Assembly: GCA_017403345.1 (NCBI GenBank) | Contig: JAFQOH010000194.1 | Span: 1-64,000, forward strand | Length of the DNA stretch: 64,000 nt | Direction of reading: 5' to 3' | Source of the DNA: RGIG3701 sp017403345 | Lineage (GTDB): Bacteria; Planctomycetota; Planctomycetia; Pirellulales; Thermoguttaceae | Shown: one piece after another, positions 51,936 to 60,479 of the stretch | Numbering within the stretch: position 1 is the stretch's first letter | Layout: each line of letters begins with the position of its first letter | Notes under the pieces: model-generated | Seen by the model: only the letters and a program-made list of their open reading frames with translations | The model's database searches: none | What the model was told of the DNA's origin: nothing | Program-made: the position numbers and the translations under genes

Positions 51936-54632
51936 CTACGATTTTCTTAAACGTCCGGCGGAGATCCCGCTCCGTTCCTGATTTTTCCGGTAAATGAAGA
52001 CCAGAAACGCGATGAAAAGCGGCAGGATCGGCGGCAGGAGCACTGCCAGAAGTTTCCGTTCATTCTGGATCTTTAGGATCTGCGTCTGAAAATCTTTTTC
52101 CATCCGTTCCACTTCCTTCTGAATGTTCGTCGTGAGCCGTGTGATGGTCTTCTGCATTTCGCTTTGACCGACGCTGAGGAGCCACTCGCGGGTCTCTTCC
52201 GCTTCACTCTGCGAAAGTTCACCGCGGCTGATCTGCTCGTTCAGTTTCGCGACTCGCGCATTCAGTTCCTTTTCCAGCTCTTCCTGCCTAGTCTCGAGCT
52301 GCCCCATGAGTTCCTTTTCTTGAGCGTCGAACTCTTTCTGGAACTGATTTCTGTACTGCTCGATCGTTTCGAGTTTCCGGTGGAACGGCTGGTGTTTACG
52401 GATGGCGTAGAATCGGTTTTCGCCGCCGAGACGCTCCATGACGTTCAAAACGTAGTTGATGTTGTCGAAATCGGCGTCAGTCCCCATTCCGCCGGCGGAA
52501 CGCATCTGCACGAAACCCTCGAAAAAGAGGTCCGTATCTGCCGTCAAAATGACGTGAAGCCCCTTTCGGTCCGCGCGGGCCGAGCGGATCTCTGCTGCGA
52601 GGATGTATGGGTGCGACGTGATCTCAAAATCTGTCTTCATGTTCAGATTCTGCGGAATGAATCCCAATTCCGGATTCCGAAACAGTTTCTTGTACGGAAT
52701 GACTCCGGAGTGCGAGGCTGCCTGGATCAGCGGGGTCACGTTCACGTTTTTCACTGCCGGATCCTGCTGAATGTGCCCGGAGTAAAGGAAGACCATTCGG
52801 CGAAGTCCGCTGACTGCGGGGTCTTTTTCCGCAAACGGCTGCGGATCCAGTTCGTTTCGGTCGATGAACAGGAAGGGATCCGGACTGCGGGAGAATCGCG
52901 GAATGGGTCGGTATTTCTGCGCGACGACTTCCTCTTCGGAAAATTTCACGCCCAAAAGCTCCCAGAGTTTCTTTCGATCCGCTTTCGGCAGATTTCCAGC
53001 CATCATCGCCATGGCGTCCATCGGATCTCGGGAAAGCCTGCGCTGCTCGCACGTCGGCGTGAACTGACTGCAGAGCGGAAGCGGATCCTCAAAGATCGCC
53101 GTCGGCACTCCCGTTTCCAGAAGCGCGAGGAAATTGTCCATCTGGTACGGTTCCAGCGTGGAGGGCTGGACTGCCAGAACGACGTCGACCGTTTTGGGAT
53201 CGAGCGGGTAGGAAGGATTCAGAGGCACGATCTCGTAGGATTTCCGAAGCTCGGCGATGATGGGACTGACGGCGCTTTCGATCGTCTCGCGGTCCATTCC
53301 CGCCATCGGCATCGCGCTGAACATTCCAAGCAGATTCGCGTCGGTCTGAAGCACGCCAAGCCGTTTTCTTTGGTGCGTCGCGGCCATCAGGAGCGAACGG
53401 ACCATTTCGTATTCGACCGGCAGTCCGCGCGAGAAAAACGGGATGACTTCCTGATTCAGTCCGCACGTCATCGCGACGCCGAGGTAGACGCTTTTCTTTT
53501 CCTGATTCCCGCGGACCAGAACGTTCACTTCAGTCGGTACGATCCCGAAGTTTTTCTCGACCTGCATCGCCTCATCCGTGAATCTCTCCAGCGAATGGAA
53601 ATGCACGCGGATCTTGCTTCCGGCGCAGGTCTCAAACTGGCGCAGTGTCGATTCCAGATTCCGTTTCACCTGCGCGAACTCGCCCGGTATCTGCGGACTC
53701 AGATAGGCGTGTATCTCGACGGGGTATTCCGGGTCGAATTCCCTCAAAAGCTGGATCGTCTCCGGGCAAAGCGAGTTGAGTTTCTCTGCCGTGCAGTCCT
53801 TCTGAAGGTCAAATCGATTGAAGATGACCGTCAGAGACGAAACGAGTATGGTCAGACACACCGTACGCAGCGCATAGTGTCCGGCCCGTTTCCATCCGGA
53901 ATTCCCGCTGAACCAGTGACGCCGGCTGATGAAGATCATGCAGAGGTAGAGCATGACCAGCGCGATCGCGGCAAAATAAAACGCGGACGCAAACGAGATC
54001 ACCCCTTTGCAGAATGGTGCGTAGCGAGCCTCGAAACTCCAAAATGCCATTCCTGAAGCAAATCTTTCCGGAAGGATGACTTCTGCGCACGCAGAAAAGA
54101 CGAACGGCGCGTTCAAAAGAATGCCCCAAACGTAACCGATCGTGAGATTGTTCGTGAGGAAAGACGCCGTCATTCCGATCGCCAGCATTGCCATGCCGAC
54201 GAACCAGAATCCGACGTATGTTGAAAAGAAAAGCCCGGCATCCGGCGTCCCGAGCGTAGAAAGTACGATGAAATTACACAGTGCCGAGAAAAGGAGCGAG
54301 CTGGAGTAGATCCCAAGACACGCAAGGTACTTTCCTGCCACGACATCCAGATCGTTCACCGGAAGCGTCAGCAGAAGTTCATCGGTTCCCTGACGGCGTT
54401 CCTCGGCCCACGTATTCATCGTGATCGCCGGCGCAAAAACCAACATGATGAAGGGGAAAAAGGGTGTCAGCTGATCCAGATTCGCCAGATTATTGACGAA
54501 AAACGCATTGCTCCAAAAAGCCGCGATCGTGCTGAGAAGCACAAAAACGCATAGGAAAACGTACCCGGTCGGATTCGCAAAGTAGCTGAAAAAATTCCGG
54601 TAAAAAATCGCCTGGATCGCGTATCGATTCAT
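51936..54632 (-). CDS. GldF-GldG fusion: ABC transporter permease with extracytoplasmic ABC-type subunit
   Basis: An 898-residue protein. Residues 1-260 are an ABC-2-type permease with six membrane helices (GYVFLCVFVLLSTIAAFW, MNTWAEERRQGTDELLLTLPV, which is the coupling segment, and IGMTASFLTNNLTIGYVWGILL). The rest is the GldG-like domain outside the membrane (VEIHAYLSPQIPGEFAQVKR, PTEVNVLVRGNQEKKSVYLG, KRLGVLQTDANLLGMFS), ending in a coiled coil and a last membrane helix (LLAVLLPPILPLFIAFLVF). In Bacteroidetes GldF and GldG serve gliding; in planctomycetes the cluster is common and its cargo unknown. ABC ATPase upstream and DUF4340 downstream complete the system. Confidence 0.9.
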   Translation of the reverse strand: MNRYAIQAIFYRNFFSYFANPTGYVFLCVFVLLSTIAAFWSNAFFVNNLANLDQLTPFFPFIMLVFAPAITMNTWAEERRQGTDELLLTLPVNDLDVVAGKYLACLGIYSSSLLFSALCNFIVLSTLGTPDAGLFFSTYVGFWFVGMAMLAIGMTASFLTNNLTIGYVWGILLNAPFVFSACAEVILPERFASGMAFWSFEARYAPFCKGVISFASAFYFAAIALVMLYLCMIFISRRHWFSGNSGWKRAGHYALRTVCLTILVSSLTVIFNRFDLQKDCTAEKLNSLCPETIQLLREFDPEYPVEIHAYLSPQIPGEFAQVKRNLESTLRQFETCAGSKIRVHFHSLERFTDEAMQVEKNFGIVPTEVNVLVRGNQEKKSVYLGVAMTCGLNQEVIPFFSRGLPVEYEMVRSLLMAATHQRKRLGVLQTDANLLGMFSAMPMAGMDRETIESAVSPIIAELRKSYEIVPLNPSYPLDPKTVDVVLAVQPSTLEPYQMDNFLALLETGVPTAIFEDPLPLCSQFTPTCEQRRLSRDPMDAMAMMAGNLPKADRKKLWELLGVKFSEEEVVAQKYRPIPRFSRSPDPFLFIDRNELDPQPFAEKDPAVSGLRRMVFLYSGHIQQDPAVKNVNVTPLIQAASHSGVIPYKKLFRNPELGFIPQNLNMKTDFEITSHPYILAAEIRSARADRKGLHVILTADTDLFFEGFVQMRSAGGMGTDADFDNINYVLNVMERLGGENRFYAIRKHQPFHRKLETIEQYRNQFQKEFDAQEKELMGQLETRQEELEKELNARVAKLNEQISRGELSQSEAEETREWLLSVGQSEMQKTITRLTTNIQKEVERMEKDFQTQILKIQNERKLLAVLLPPILPLFIAFLVFIYRKNQERSGISAGRLRKS

Positions 54633-54777
54633 GGTAAAACGTTGATTAAATTGAAAAATCCCTTTTGAAACCGTTTGTTTTTACTGCGGCACTCCCAATG
54701 CCGTGCGTTCTGCTCTTCCGGGCATTTTCAACGCACGTTTTTACGCACATTTTCAACGCACGTTTTCTGCCGAATGC

Positions 54778-55539
54778 CTACTTTTGCACGATCTCCGGCG
54801 TTCCCAATCCGCAGAAGTGCTCTTCGAGCGTCTTTCCGTCTTTCAGGAGATCCGAAACGCTGCCGTCGTATCGAAGCCTTCCTTCGGAAATGAAGAGGAC
54901 CCGGTTCGTCATGGCTTCAACTTCCTGAAGAATGTGCGTCGAAAGCAGGATCGTCTTCGTTTCTCCCAGCGCGCGGATCGTTTTGCGCACTTCGCGGATC
55001 TGGATCGGATCCAGCCCGGAAGTTGGTTCGTCTAGGATCAGAACGTCAGGATCGTGAAGCAAAACCTGCGCCATTCCGACACGCTGACGGAAACCGCGGG
55101 ACAGTTTTCCGATCGGTTTCCCTAAAACCGTTTCCAGCCGGCACATTTCGATGACCCACTCCATGCGTTTTTTCCGACTTTTCGGCGACAGACCGCGCAC
55201 TGACGCAAAAAATTCCAGCAGACTTTTCGGCGTCATGTCTGGGTAAAGCGGTCCATTTTCCGGCAGGTATCCCAGATGACGCGCTCCGGAGATCCGGTCC
55301 GAATTCATGTCGAAACCCGCGATCCGTGCCGTTCCCGTACTGGGAGCCAGATACCCGGTGAGGATCTTCATCGTCGTGCTCTTTCCCGCTCCGTTTGGTC
55401 CCAGGAATGCCGTGACTTCCCCGCGCCGGATCTGAAACGAAACGTCTTCGATCGCAGTGAAGGGACCGTAGTATTTGGAAAGTCCCGATGCTTCGATCAG
55501 GACGGGCGCGTCTTTCGTCTGATTGGAAGATCCTTCCAT
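54778..55539 (-). CDS. ABC transporter ATP-binding protein (GldA-like)
   Basis: A 253-residue ATPase that powers the adjacent GldF-GldG permease. Walker A is FLGPNGAGKST at about residues 45-55, the Q-loop is GYLPENGPLYPDMT, the signature is LSRGFRQRVGMAQ, Walker B is VLILDEPTSGLDP and the switch His is in LLSTHILQE. Three ATGs are in frame; 55539 is chosen because AAAGGA sits six bases upstream, whereas those at 55572 and 55557 lack a site. The YhaM-like gene ends 58 bases upstream, and GldFG starts 145 bases downstream after a short 25-bp duplicated stretch (ATTTTCAACGCACGTTTT twice, 54720-54770). Confidence 0.93.
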   Translation of the reverse strand: MEGSSNQTKDAPVLIEASGLSKYYGPFTAIEDVSFQIRRGEVTAFLGPNGAGKSTTMKILTGYLAPSTGTARIAGFDMNSDRISGARHLGYLPENGPLYPDMTPKSLLEFFASVRGLSPKSRKKRMEWVIEMCRLETVLGKPIGKLSRGFRQRVGMAQVLLHDPDVLILDEPTSGLDPIQIREVRKTIRALGETKTILLSTHILQEVEAMTNRVLFISEGRLRYDGSVSDLLKDGKTLEEHFCGLGTPEIVQK

Positions 55540-55597
55540 GATTTCCTTTCTCTTCATCTTCCAGGCCTGCATTCGTTCCCAGACTCTGCCGGGGACT

Positions 55598-56632
55598 TCA
55601 TTTTGTGTCGGCTGCCTGCTCGTTTTGCGGCTCGTGCTGCTGCTCGTTTTTCAGTTCATTCCGCTGTTCCGGAAGTCCTTTGAAAAGTTTCCTCTGGAGG
55701 GAGGCCTGGAAGGTGGTCCAAGGACTTGACGAATTCAGATCCTCTTCCAGAAGGTGGTGGAACGCCGCGAGTTTGGAATCCAGAAGATCGATGCAGTGCA
55801 GAGCCTGCGCTTCGACCGTCATTGGCAGCTTGGGGCTTCCGTACTCGTACTCACCGTGGTGGCTCGCGATCATGTGCTTGAGCTGAAACGCGAGCGCGTC
55901 GGGGAATTTCTCTCCCGTTTCGGTCTCGTACTGCCGAATTTTTGTCTCGAGCATCGAGATCCCGAGCGGAATGTGTCCCAGCAGCTGCCCGATGTCCGTG
56001 TACGCAAACTCCGGATCGCAGACCAGTTCCACGGTCTTTCCCGTATCGTGGAGGAACGTTCCAAGAAGCAGAAGCTCCGTGTCGAGATACTCGTACGAGT
56101 CGCCAATGAGCTTTGCCAGCTCCATCATCTTCACGACGTGCTCAAGAAGTCCTCCGCGGTAGGCATGATGATGCTTCACGCCGGCCGGGTAAAACGTGAA
56201 CCGGTCCATGAATTCCTGGTCGTCCAGATAGCATTTCACTAATCCGCGAAGAGCCGGTCTCTGAATGGGATCCAGCAGACTGTGCATCGTCTCAAGCAGT
56301 TTTTCGACGCAGATCCCGGTCGTCTGGATGAACTCGGCTTCATCGACTTCTTCCGGTTTTACGCGGCAAAAGCGTTTCGCGATGAGCTGCATCGCTCCCT
56401 GAAAGACCTGTGCCTTTCCTTCGACCTGGAGGTAGTCGCCGTTTTCGAACAAATGGTAGATATTTTCATTCGCGTTCCACAGTCGAGCCGTGACCGTGCC
56501 GGTTTTGTCCGAAAGGTCGACTTGAAGGTAAAGCGCTCCGTTGCGATTGGGTCTGAGCTGTTTGTTGGAGGCGCGGAAAACTTCATTCACATTTTCCTGC
56601 TCCTGAAGCTCATTGATGTATTTTCTCGTCAT
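55598..56632 (-). CDS. YhaM-like 3'-5' exoribonuclease: OB fold plus HD domain
   Basis: A 344-residue protein with the YhaM arrangement. An N-terminal OB fold (ALYLQVDLSDKTGTVTARLW, DYLQVEGKAQVFQG) binds nucleic acid, then an HD phosphohydrolase domain has HHHAYRGGLLEHVVKM (first His), LLGTFLHDTGKTVEL (HD pair) and MIASHHGEYEYG. YhaM trims RNA 3' ends; DNA activity has also been described for the family. The tail (NELKNEQQHEPQNEQ) is low-complexity. ATG 56632 is used; an in-frame TTG at 56656 is less likely. It is the first gene of the minus-strand run through folK, behind a promoter at 56740-56768. Confidence 0.87.
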   Translation of the reverse strand: MTRKYINELQEQENVNEVFRASNKQLRPNRNGALYLQVDLSDKTGTVTARLWNANENIYHLFENGDYLQVEGKAQVFQGAMQLIAKRFCRVKPEEVDEAEFIQTTGICVEKLLETMHSLLDPIQRPALRGLVKCYLDDQEFMDRFTFYPAGVKHHHAYRGGLLEHVVKMMELAKLIGDSYEYLDTELLLLGTFLHDTGKTVELVCDPEFAYTDIGQLLGHIPLGISMLETKIRQYETETGEKFPDALAFQLKHMIASHHGEYEYGSPKLPMTVEAQALHCIDLLDSKLAAFHHLLEEDLNSSSPWTTFQASLQRKLFKGLPEQRNELKNEQQHEPQNEQAADTK

Positions 56633-56739
56633 GCCTGGATCCGGGATCTCTTTCAAATTAAATGGGAAAAGGGAAAATTCGTACTGTCTGCGTCTGCACG
56701 GTCAGCATTCGCTCGCGCAAAACAAAAAAACGTAAATCT

Positions 56740-56768
56740 ATTTTAAACCGCGAAAGCATTTTTGCCAA
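56740..56768 (-). promoter_or_regulatory. Promoter of the YhaM-ABC-GldFG-DUF4340-folK run
   Basis: TTGGCA (56768-56763), 17 bases, TAAAAT (56745-56740) on the minus strand. CCCCCTCCCCCC touches the -35 box. Confidence 0.72.
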
Positions 56769-56821
56769 GGGGGGAGGGGGCCGTCTCGCCCACTTTCTTG
56801 AAAATTCTTGCCGATTTTCCT

Positions 56822-56857
56822 CAAAAAAGCCTGAACGAGGGCATTTTCGTTCAGGCT
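56822..56857 (-). terminator. Terminator of the glycerophosphodiesterase gene
   Basis: On the minus strand AGCCTGAACG pairs with CGTTCAGGCT (10-nt loop), followed by six T residues, about 100 bases after the stop. Confidence 0.88.
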
Positions 56858-56912
56858 GGAATGCTGGATCTTTTCCGAAAATCGTGCTTTCCGCGTTTCG
56901 ATCTTTACCGTC

Positions 56913-56968
56913 TTTACTTTTCGGCCTTTACTTTTCGGCCTTTACTTTTCGGCCTTTACTTTTCCGCA
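56913..56968. repeat. 14-bp tandem repeat across the end of the glycerophosphodiesterase gene
   Basis: Three copies of TTTACTTTTCGGCC and a diverged fourth (plus strand). The outermost copy supplies the stop codon (56956-56958) of the minus-strand gene, so the repeat has grown from the gene's 3' end outward; the unit is not a multiple of three. Confidence 0.9.
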
Positions 56969-57909
56969 GCCTCACGCAGACCGCAGCCTTCCAGACACTG
57001 TTCCGGCCAGTCGGTGGCGAAGGACTGCACGCCAAGCTCGATCAGTCGGCGGTACGTTTCCGGTTCATCACCCTGCGTCCAGGAAAGACTTTGGAAAATG
57101 ATGCCGTGCTTTTTGACCTGCTCACCCGCCCGGCGCATGAAATCGCTTCCCGGGATGAAGGGGTCTTCCTGCGAAAGATCCGTTTTCACGTGGATCTGCA
57201 AAATGTCGATCCCCGCAAATCCGACCTCTTCCAGTTTGTCCAGCCGTGCCTGAAGCATCTTCTCCGAATCCTCTTTCGCAGCCCCCCAGGATCCCATCCA
57301 GTGGAGAGCCTTGGCCTTTGGCGCGATCTTTTTCCAGTTGACGATCAGCTCATAGTTCGTGCTGGCGAAAATGATCTGCTCCTGCACACCGTATTTCTCC
57401 GCGAGTTTGGCGATGAGTTCGGGCGTCGCACCTTTTTCATCGACGTAGAGAAGCCGTTCCGGGCGATCCTTCATCGACGCAAAGACCGCCTCGATCGTTG
57501 AGATGCGCTGCGTCGCGTACTCCGGCCCCATGTACGAGCCGACGTCCACGTTCTTGAGATCTTCCCAGTTCAGCTGCCCGATCGGTGTTTTCTGCATTTC
57601 CGGAGAGATCCCGCGTCCAAGACGCTTCAAATTGTTGTCATGGAAGGCGATCGCGACACCGTCTTTCGTCAAACGGCAGTCTGCTTCCGGGATCCCACCC
57701 ATTCCCCACGCCCAGAGAAACGTCTCCAGCGTGTTGTCCGGCCGAACACTTCCGCCGCCGCGATGAAACTGGATCAGCACTGCCTTGGGACCGCCCGCCT
57801 GCGGTGGCGCAAACGGATCCGCCTTTTCCTCTGCACGCACGGCGGAAGAAAAAGACGAACTTGCCAGCAGAACGGACACGAACATCAAAAGAATGAAAGT
57901 TTTTTTCAT
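56956..57909 (-). CDS. Secreted glycerophosphodiester phosphodiesterase family protein
   Basis: A 317-residue protein with a signal peptide (ILLMFVSVLLASSSFSSAVRA). The GDPD barrel starts FHRGGGSVRPDNTLETFLWA (His-Arg and Asn-Thr-x-Glu) and continues EADCRLTKDGVAIAFHDNN (Glu-x-Asp and the catalytic His-Asp). LLYVDEKG carries a further acidic site. The family cleaves glycerophosphodiesters to glycerol 3-phosphate and an alcohol. The usual HRG is followed here by GGG rather than the common xxxxxPEN, a modest divergence. It is monocistronic with a near-consensus promoter at 58001-58029 and a strong terminator. Confidence 0.88.
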   Translation of the reverse strand: MKKTFILLMFVSVLLASSSFSSAVRAEEKADPFAPPQAGGPKAVLIQFHRGGGSVRPDNTLETFLWAWGMGGIPEADCRLTKDGVAIAFHDNNLKRLGRGISPEMQKTPIGQLNWEDLKNVDVGSYMGPEYATQRISTIEAVFASMKDRPERLLYVDEKGATPELIAKLAEKYGVQEQIIFASTNYELIVNWKKIAPKAKALHWMGSWGAAKEDSEKMLQARLDKLEEVGFAGIDILQIHVKTDLSQEDPFIPGSDFMRRAGEQVKKHGIIFQSLSWTQGDEPETYRRLIELGVQSFATDWPEQCLEGCGLREAAEK

Positions 57910-58000
57910 GGGTAGGTTCCTTGATCTTAAATGAATTGAGCTAATGTCGATTTTTCAGAGGCTGGCAATTCGAAAAATGCCACCCTATTTTCAAAATACT

Positions 58001-58029
58001 ATTTTACGGCAAAAAAAACGAAAAGTCAA
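58001..58029 (-). promoter_or_regulatory. Promoter of the glycerophosphodiesterase gene
   Basis: TTGACT (58029-58024), 17 bases, TAAAAT (58006-58001) on the minus strand. Confidence 0.82.
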
Positions 58030-58211
58030 GAATTAAAAGACGTTTCCGGCCAAAAAATGAAAGAATTTTGGAAGTTCCTTGAAAAGATCCAGACCGAGGC
58101 TGGGGACCGGCTTCCAACATGATCTCTGCCGCTGAAAACATGGAAAACGCACGGAGACACTCTGATTTTAAACACACAAAAGAGCGAAATGAAACGGCTC
58201 ACATGGATTTT

Positions 58212-58247
58212 TTAGACTCTTTAGACTCTTTAGACTCTTTAGACTCT
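58212..58247. repeat. 9-bp tandem repeat within element C
   Basis: Four perfect copies of TTAGACTCT in non-coding sequence. Confidence 0.92.
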
Positions 58248-58370
58248 TAAAATTTTTCAAAAATTTCATTTGCGTTTTTTCGTGTTTTCCGTGAAATTCG
58301 TGTCAGGAGACGTTCACTGCCTTTTTCCTCTTTCTTTTCAGTGTGTTTCTGCGGCTCTTTTGTGCTCTCA

Positions 58371-58440
58371 GTGGTAAAAACTTCGTGGTAAAAACTTCGT
58401 GGTAAAAACTTCGTGGTAAAAACTTCGTGGTAAAAACTTC
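58371..58440. repeat. 14-bp tandem repeat at the right end of element C
   Basis: Five perfect copies of GTGGTAAAAACTTC. The unit derives from the CAGTGGTAAAA terminus that copies A and B carry once. Confidence 0.93.
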
Positions 58441-58512
58441 GGCCGTACGGAGAGAGAACGTACGGCCTGAGCATTTTTTCGCAAATTTCCCCAGCAAAGA
58501 GAAAAAACCAGT

Positions 58513-59397
58513 TTACTCTGTCCGTTCCTCTTCCAGAAACTTCGAGAGGATCGGGACCATTTCTTCCCATTTTTCTTCGATGAGGTAGTGTCCGGCATCG
58601 TGGAAGGGGTGCGTCTGCGCGTTTGGGAAAAATTTCTGAAAACGCTCCATGAACGCCGGAGTAAAACACCAGTCCTTCATTCCCCACATCAGGCAGACCG
58701 GATAGTCCCGGAACTGCGTCAGGCCGTTTTCTACTTCGCAGAGCGTTTTCCAGCTTCTGTCCCGCGGACTCATGGGAATGTCATGGACGAACTCGCATGT
58801 GGCGCGCCGTTGGTTCCAAGACGCATACGGAGCCAAAAGTCCTGCTTTCACTTCCGGAGCAAGCGGTTTCTCGACGGCCATCCAGACCGCTGCGCCTGCG
58901 AAAAGATTGAATCCCTGGATCGCTAGGCGTCCCAGACCCGGTGTCCTGCACAGCGCGATGCGGAACGGGATGCGCGCAAACCGAAACGCCCCGGTATTGC
59001 AGAGCGCGAATCGTGTAAAACGTTCCGGATCCCGGACTGCCGTTCCCATTCCAATGGCTCCGCCCCAGTCGTGCGCCAAGAGCGTGATGTCCCGCAGATC
59101 CAGAGCTTCGAGCAGTGCCGTCAGATCGCGGATCCGCTGATCGAGCGTAAAGGCGTACTTTCCATTTCCCGGCCGGGACGAGAGTCCGCATCCCTGATGG
59201 TCAGGAACGATGATGCGGTACTTTTCCCGGAACGCGAGGACCAGATTTCGCCAGTAAAAAGACCAAGTCGGATTTCCATGGACCATGAGAATGACCGGCG
59301 CATTTCGCGGACCTTCATCCAAATAGTGCAGACGCTGGTCCGTACCAAAATCGAGAAAATGGGACTCAAACGGATAAAGGGAACGCCAGTCTTTCAT
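58513..59397 (-). CDS. OleB-like alpha/beta hydrolase (haloalkane-dehalogenase fold)
   Basis: A 294-residue hydrolase. HGNPTWSFYWRNL supplies the oxyanion Asn, PDHQGCGLSSRPG follows, LLAHDWGGAIGMG carries the Asp nucleophile, and the cap has IALCRTPGLGRLAIQGFNLF and APYASWNQRRATCEFVHDIP. Late WGMKDWCF and DAGHYLIEEKWEE hold the acid and His. The cap text is characteristic of OleB, the beta-lactone decarboxylase that releases olefins, rather than of true haloalkane dehalogenases. ATG 59397 is used; a TTG at 59430 would lengthen it. It starts 36 bases after the STAS gene, so RsbW-like, RsbV-like and this gene probably form one transcript. Confidence 0.83.
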   Translation of the reverse strand: MKDWRSLYPFESHFLDFGTDQRLHYLDEGPRNAPVILMVHGNPTWSFYWRNLVLAFREKYRIIVPDHQGCGLSSRPGNGKYAFTLDQRIRDLTALLEALDLRDITLLAHDWGGAIGMGTAVRDPERFTRFALCNTGAFRFARIPFRIALCRTPGLGRLAIQGFNLFAGAAVWMAVEKPLAPEVKAGLLAPYASWNQRRATCEFVHDIPMSPRDRSWKTLCEVENGLTQFRDYPVCLMWGMKDWCFTPAFMERFQKFFPNAQTHPFHDAGHYLIEEKWEEMVPILSKFLEEERTE

Positions 59398-59433
59398 GAT
59401 TTTTTGGATTTCCGAAACCAAAACGGTCAAACC

Positions 59434-59787
59434 TTAAAACGTAGCCAGTGCGTCTGCTTCATTGGAGCAGATGGTGAAAATGCGGTCCAGATTCATCATC
59501 GTGAACAGTTCGCGGATGTCCGGGGTGATGTTGCAGAGTTTCAGCACACCGCTGCGGACGGCAACTTTTTTGTAGAGCATGATCAGCTTGCCCAGCGCGG
59601 CACTGGAAAGGAAACCGACGTTCGAGAAATTGAGGAGGATCTTCTCGTAGCCGTTCTGTTCCACCAGAGCGAAAAGTTCCGTACCCAGCTCGTAAATGTT
59701 CATATCGTCCACGATCCGGTTGTCGAGGAGATGAACGACGCAAATATCATTGACGACATTGATGGAAATGTGCCGAAGGTCCGACAT
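59434..59787 (-). CDS. STAS-domain anti-sigma-factor antagonist (RsbV-like)
   Basis: A 117-residue single STAS domain: ICVVHLLDNRIVDD, then EKILLNFSNVGFLSSAALGKL with Ser61/Ser62 at the phosphorylated loop, and ELFTMMNLDRIFTI. In partner-switching systems such proteins, when unphosphorylated, bind the anti-sigma kinase and free its target. AAGGAG lies well placed before ATG 59787. It is 146 bases downstream of the RsbW-like gene and 36 bases upstream of the OleB-like gene. Confidence 0.92.
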   Translation of the reverse strand: MSDLRHISINVVNDICVVHLLDNRIVDDMNIYELGTELFALVEQNGYEKILLNFSNVGFLSSAALGKLIMLYKKVAVRSGVLKLCNITPDIRELFTMMNLDRIFTICSNEADALATF

Positions 59788-59933
59788 GAAATAAACTCCT
59801 TAAAGTCTGATTGGGCAAAAGCGGACGGCTTTGCCGGTTCGTTAGTGTTCTGATTCTGAAATTTCTGAATGCCGCCGAACGAAACTGAGCGTTTCAGCCG
59901 GCTGGGAAATATGGTACGCGGCAAAGTTCCGGA

Positions 59934-60479
59934 TCAAAGAGCCGAAACGTCGTCGAAGTCTTCATCTGCAGTGATCTGTATCTGCGGAACGGATCCTGTT
60001 TCCGGGACGGCGGCAGTTTCCGAGACCTCTTCCTTCCGAAAACGCTCAGGAAGCGGATCGGTACGGAACTTTTCGAGTGTGACTGCATTCCCAAGCGCAT
60101 TGAATTCGACCGACGACATAAACGAGCGCATGAGTTTGACTCCGCGGCCGCACGGACGTTCCAGAAAATCCTCAAGCGTCGGGTCTGGAAGGGCGTCAGG
60201 ATCAAATCCAGGTCCTTCATCCAAGATCCGGGCAAGAAAATGGTCCGGCGTAATTTCGAGATAGACCTGCACTCCCAGACGATTATTCGACTGATTGCCG
60301 TGGCGGATGGCGTTCACCAGCGCTTCCTCGAAAGCAAGCTGGATCGCGAAAATGTCTTTCTGCGACCACTCAAAATCCTGAAGCTGAAGCACTACGCCGT
60401 CAAGGATCGCGTGTCCTGCCTCTGTTTTGCTGGGAATACAAAAATCTTTTTTCCAAATAAACTCGCCAACCATGCTCAT
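59934..60479 (-). CDS. Anti-sigma regulatory kinase-like ATPase (RsbW type)
   Basis: A 181-residue HATPase of the RsbW/SpoIIAB class: IQLAFEEALVNAIRHGN (N box), LDEGPGFDPDALPDP (G1 box, lid) and CGRGVKLMRSFM (G2 box). It would phosphorylate the STAS protein encoded next. About 45 extra residues at the C-terminus (RKEEVSETAAVPETG, ending acidic) are not part of the fold. Two ATGs, 60479 and 60473, are possible; 60479 is listed. The target sigma factor or regulator is not in the window. Confidence 0.88.
   Translation of the reverse strand: MSMVGEFIWKKDFCIPSKTEAGHAILDGVVLQLQDFEWSQKDIFAIQLAFEEALVNAIRHGNQSNNRLGVQVYLEITPDHFLARILDEGPGFDPDALPDPTLEDFLERPCGRGVKLMRSFMSSVEFNALGNAVTLEKFRTDPLPERFRKEEVSETAAVPETGSVPQIQITADEDFDDVSAL

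Larger units (their letters stand above)
58124..58440. repeat. Dispersed palindromic intergenic element, copy C
   Basis: The left arm has CCGCTGAAAACATGGAAAACGCACGG. The right part (about 58262-58380) matches 5401-5522 in copy B block by block, including CCGTGAAATTCGTGTCAGG, CGTTCACTGCC and CTCTCAGTGGTAAAAA. Two internal tandem repeats differ from those of the other copies: 9 bp at 58212-58247 and 14 bp at 58371-58440. It ends about 70 bases before the 3' end of the OleB-like gene. Confidence 0.75.
57910..58512. other. Intergenic region holding a promoter and dispersed element C
   Basis: About 600 bases between two minus-strand genes. The left 120 bases carry the promoter; the right 320 are the repeat element. 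The minus-strand frame 58247-58687 mostly translates repeats and is not called. Confidence 0.6.

Noticed and set aside
52164..54056. 630-residue plus-strand frame opposite the GldF-GldG gene
   Set aside because: No domain and no ribosome site; shadow of a well-supported gene.
58247..58687. 146-residue minus-strand frame running through element C
   Set aside because: Much of it translates 14-bp and other repeats and overlaps the end of the OleB-like gene; no domain.
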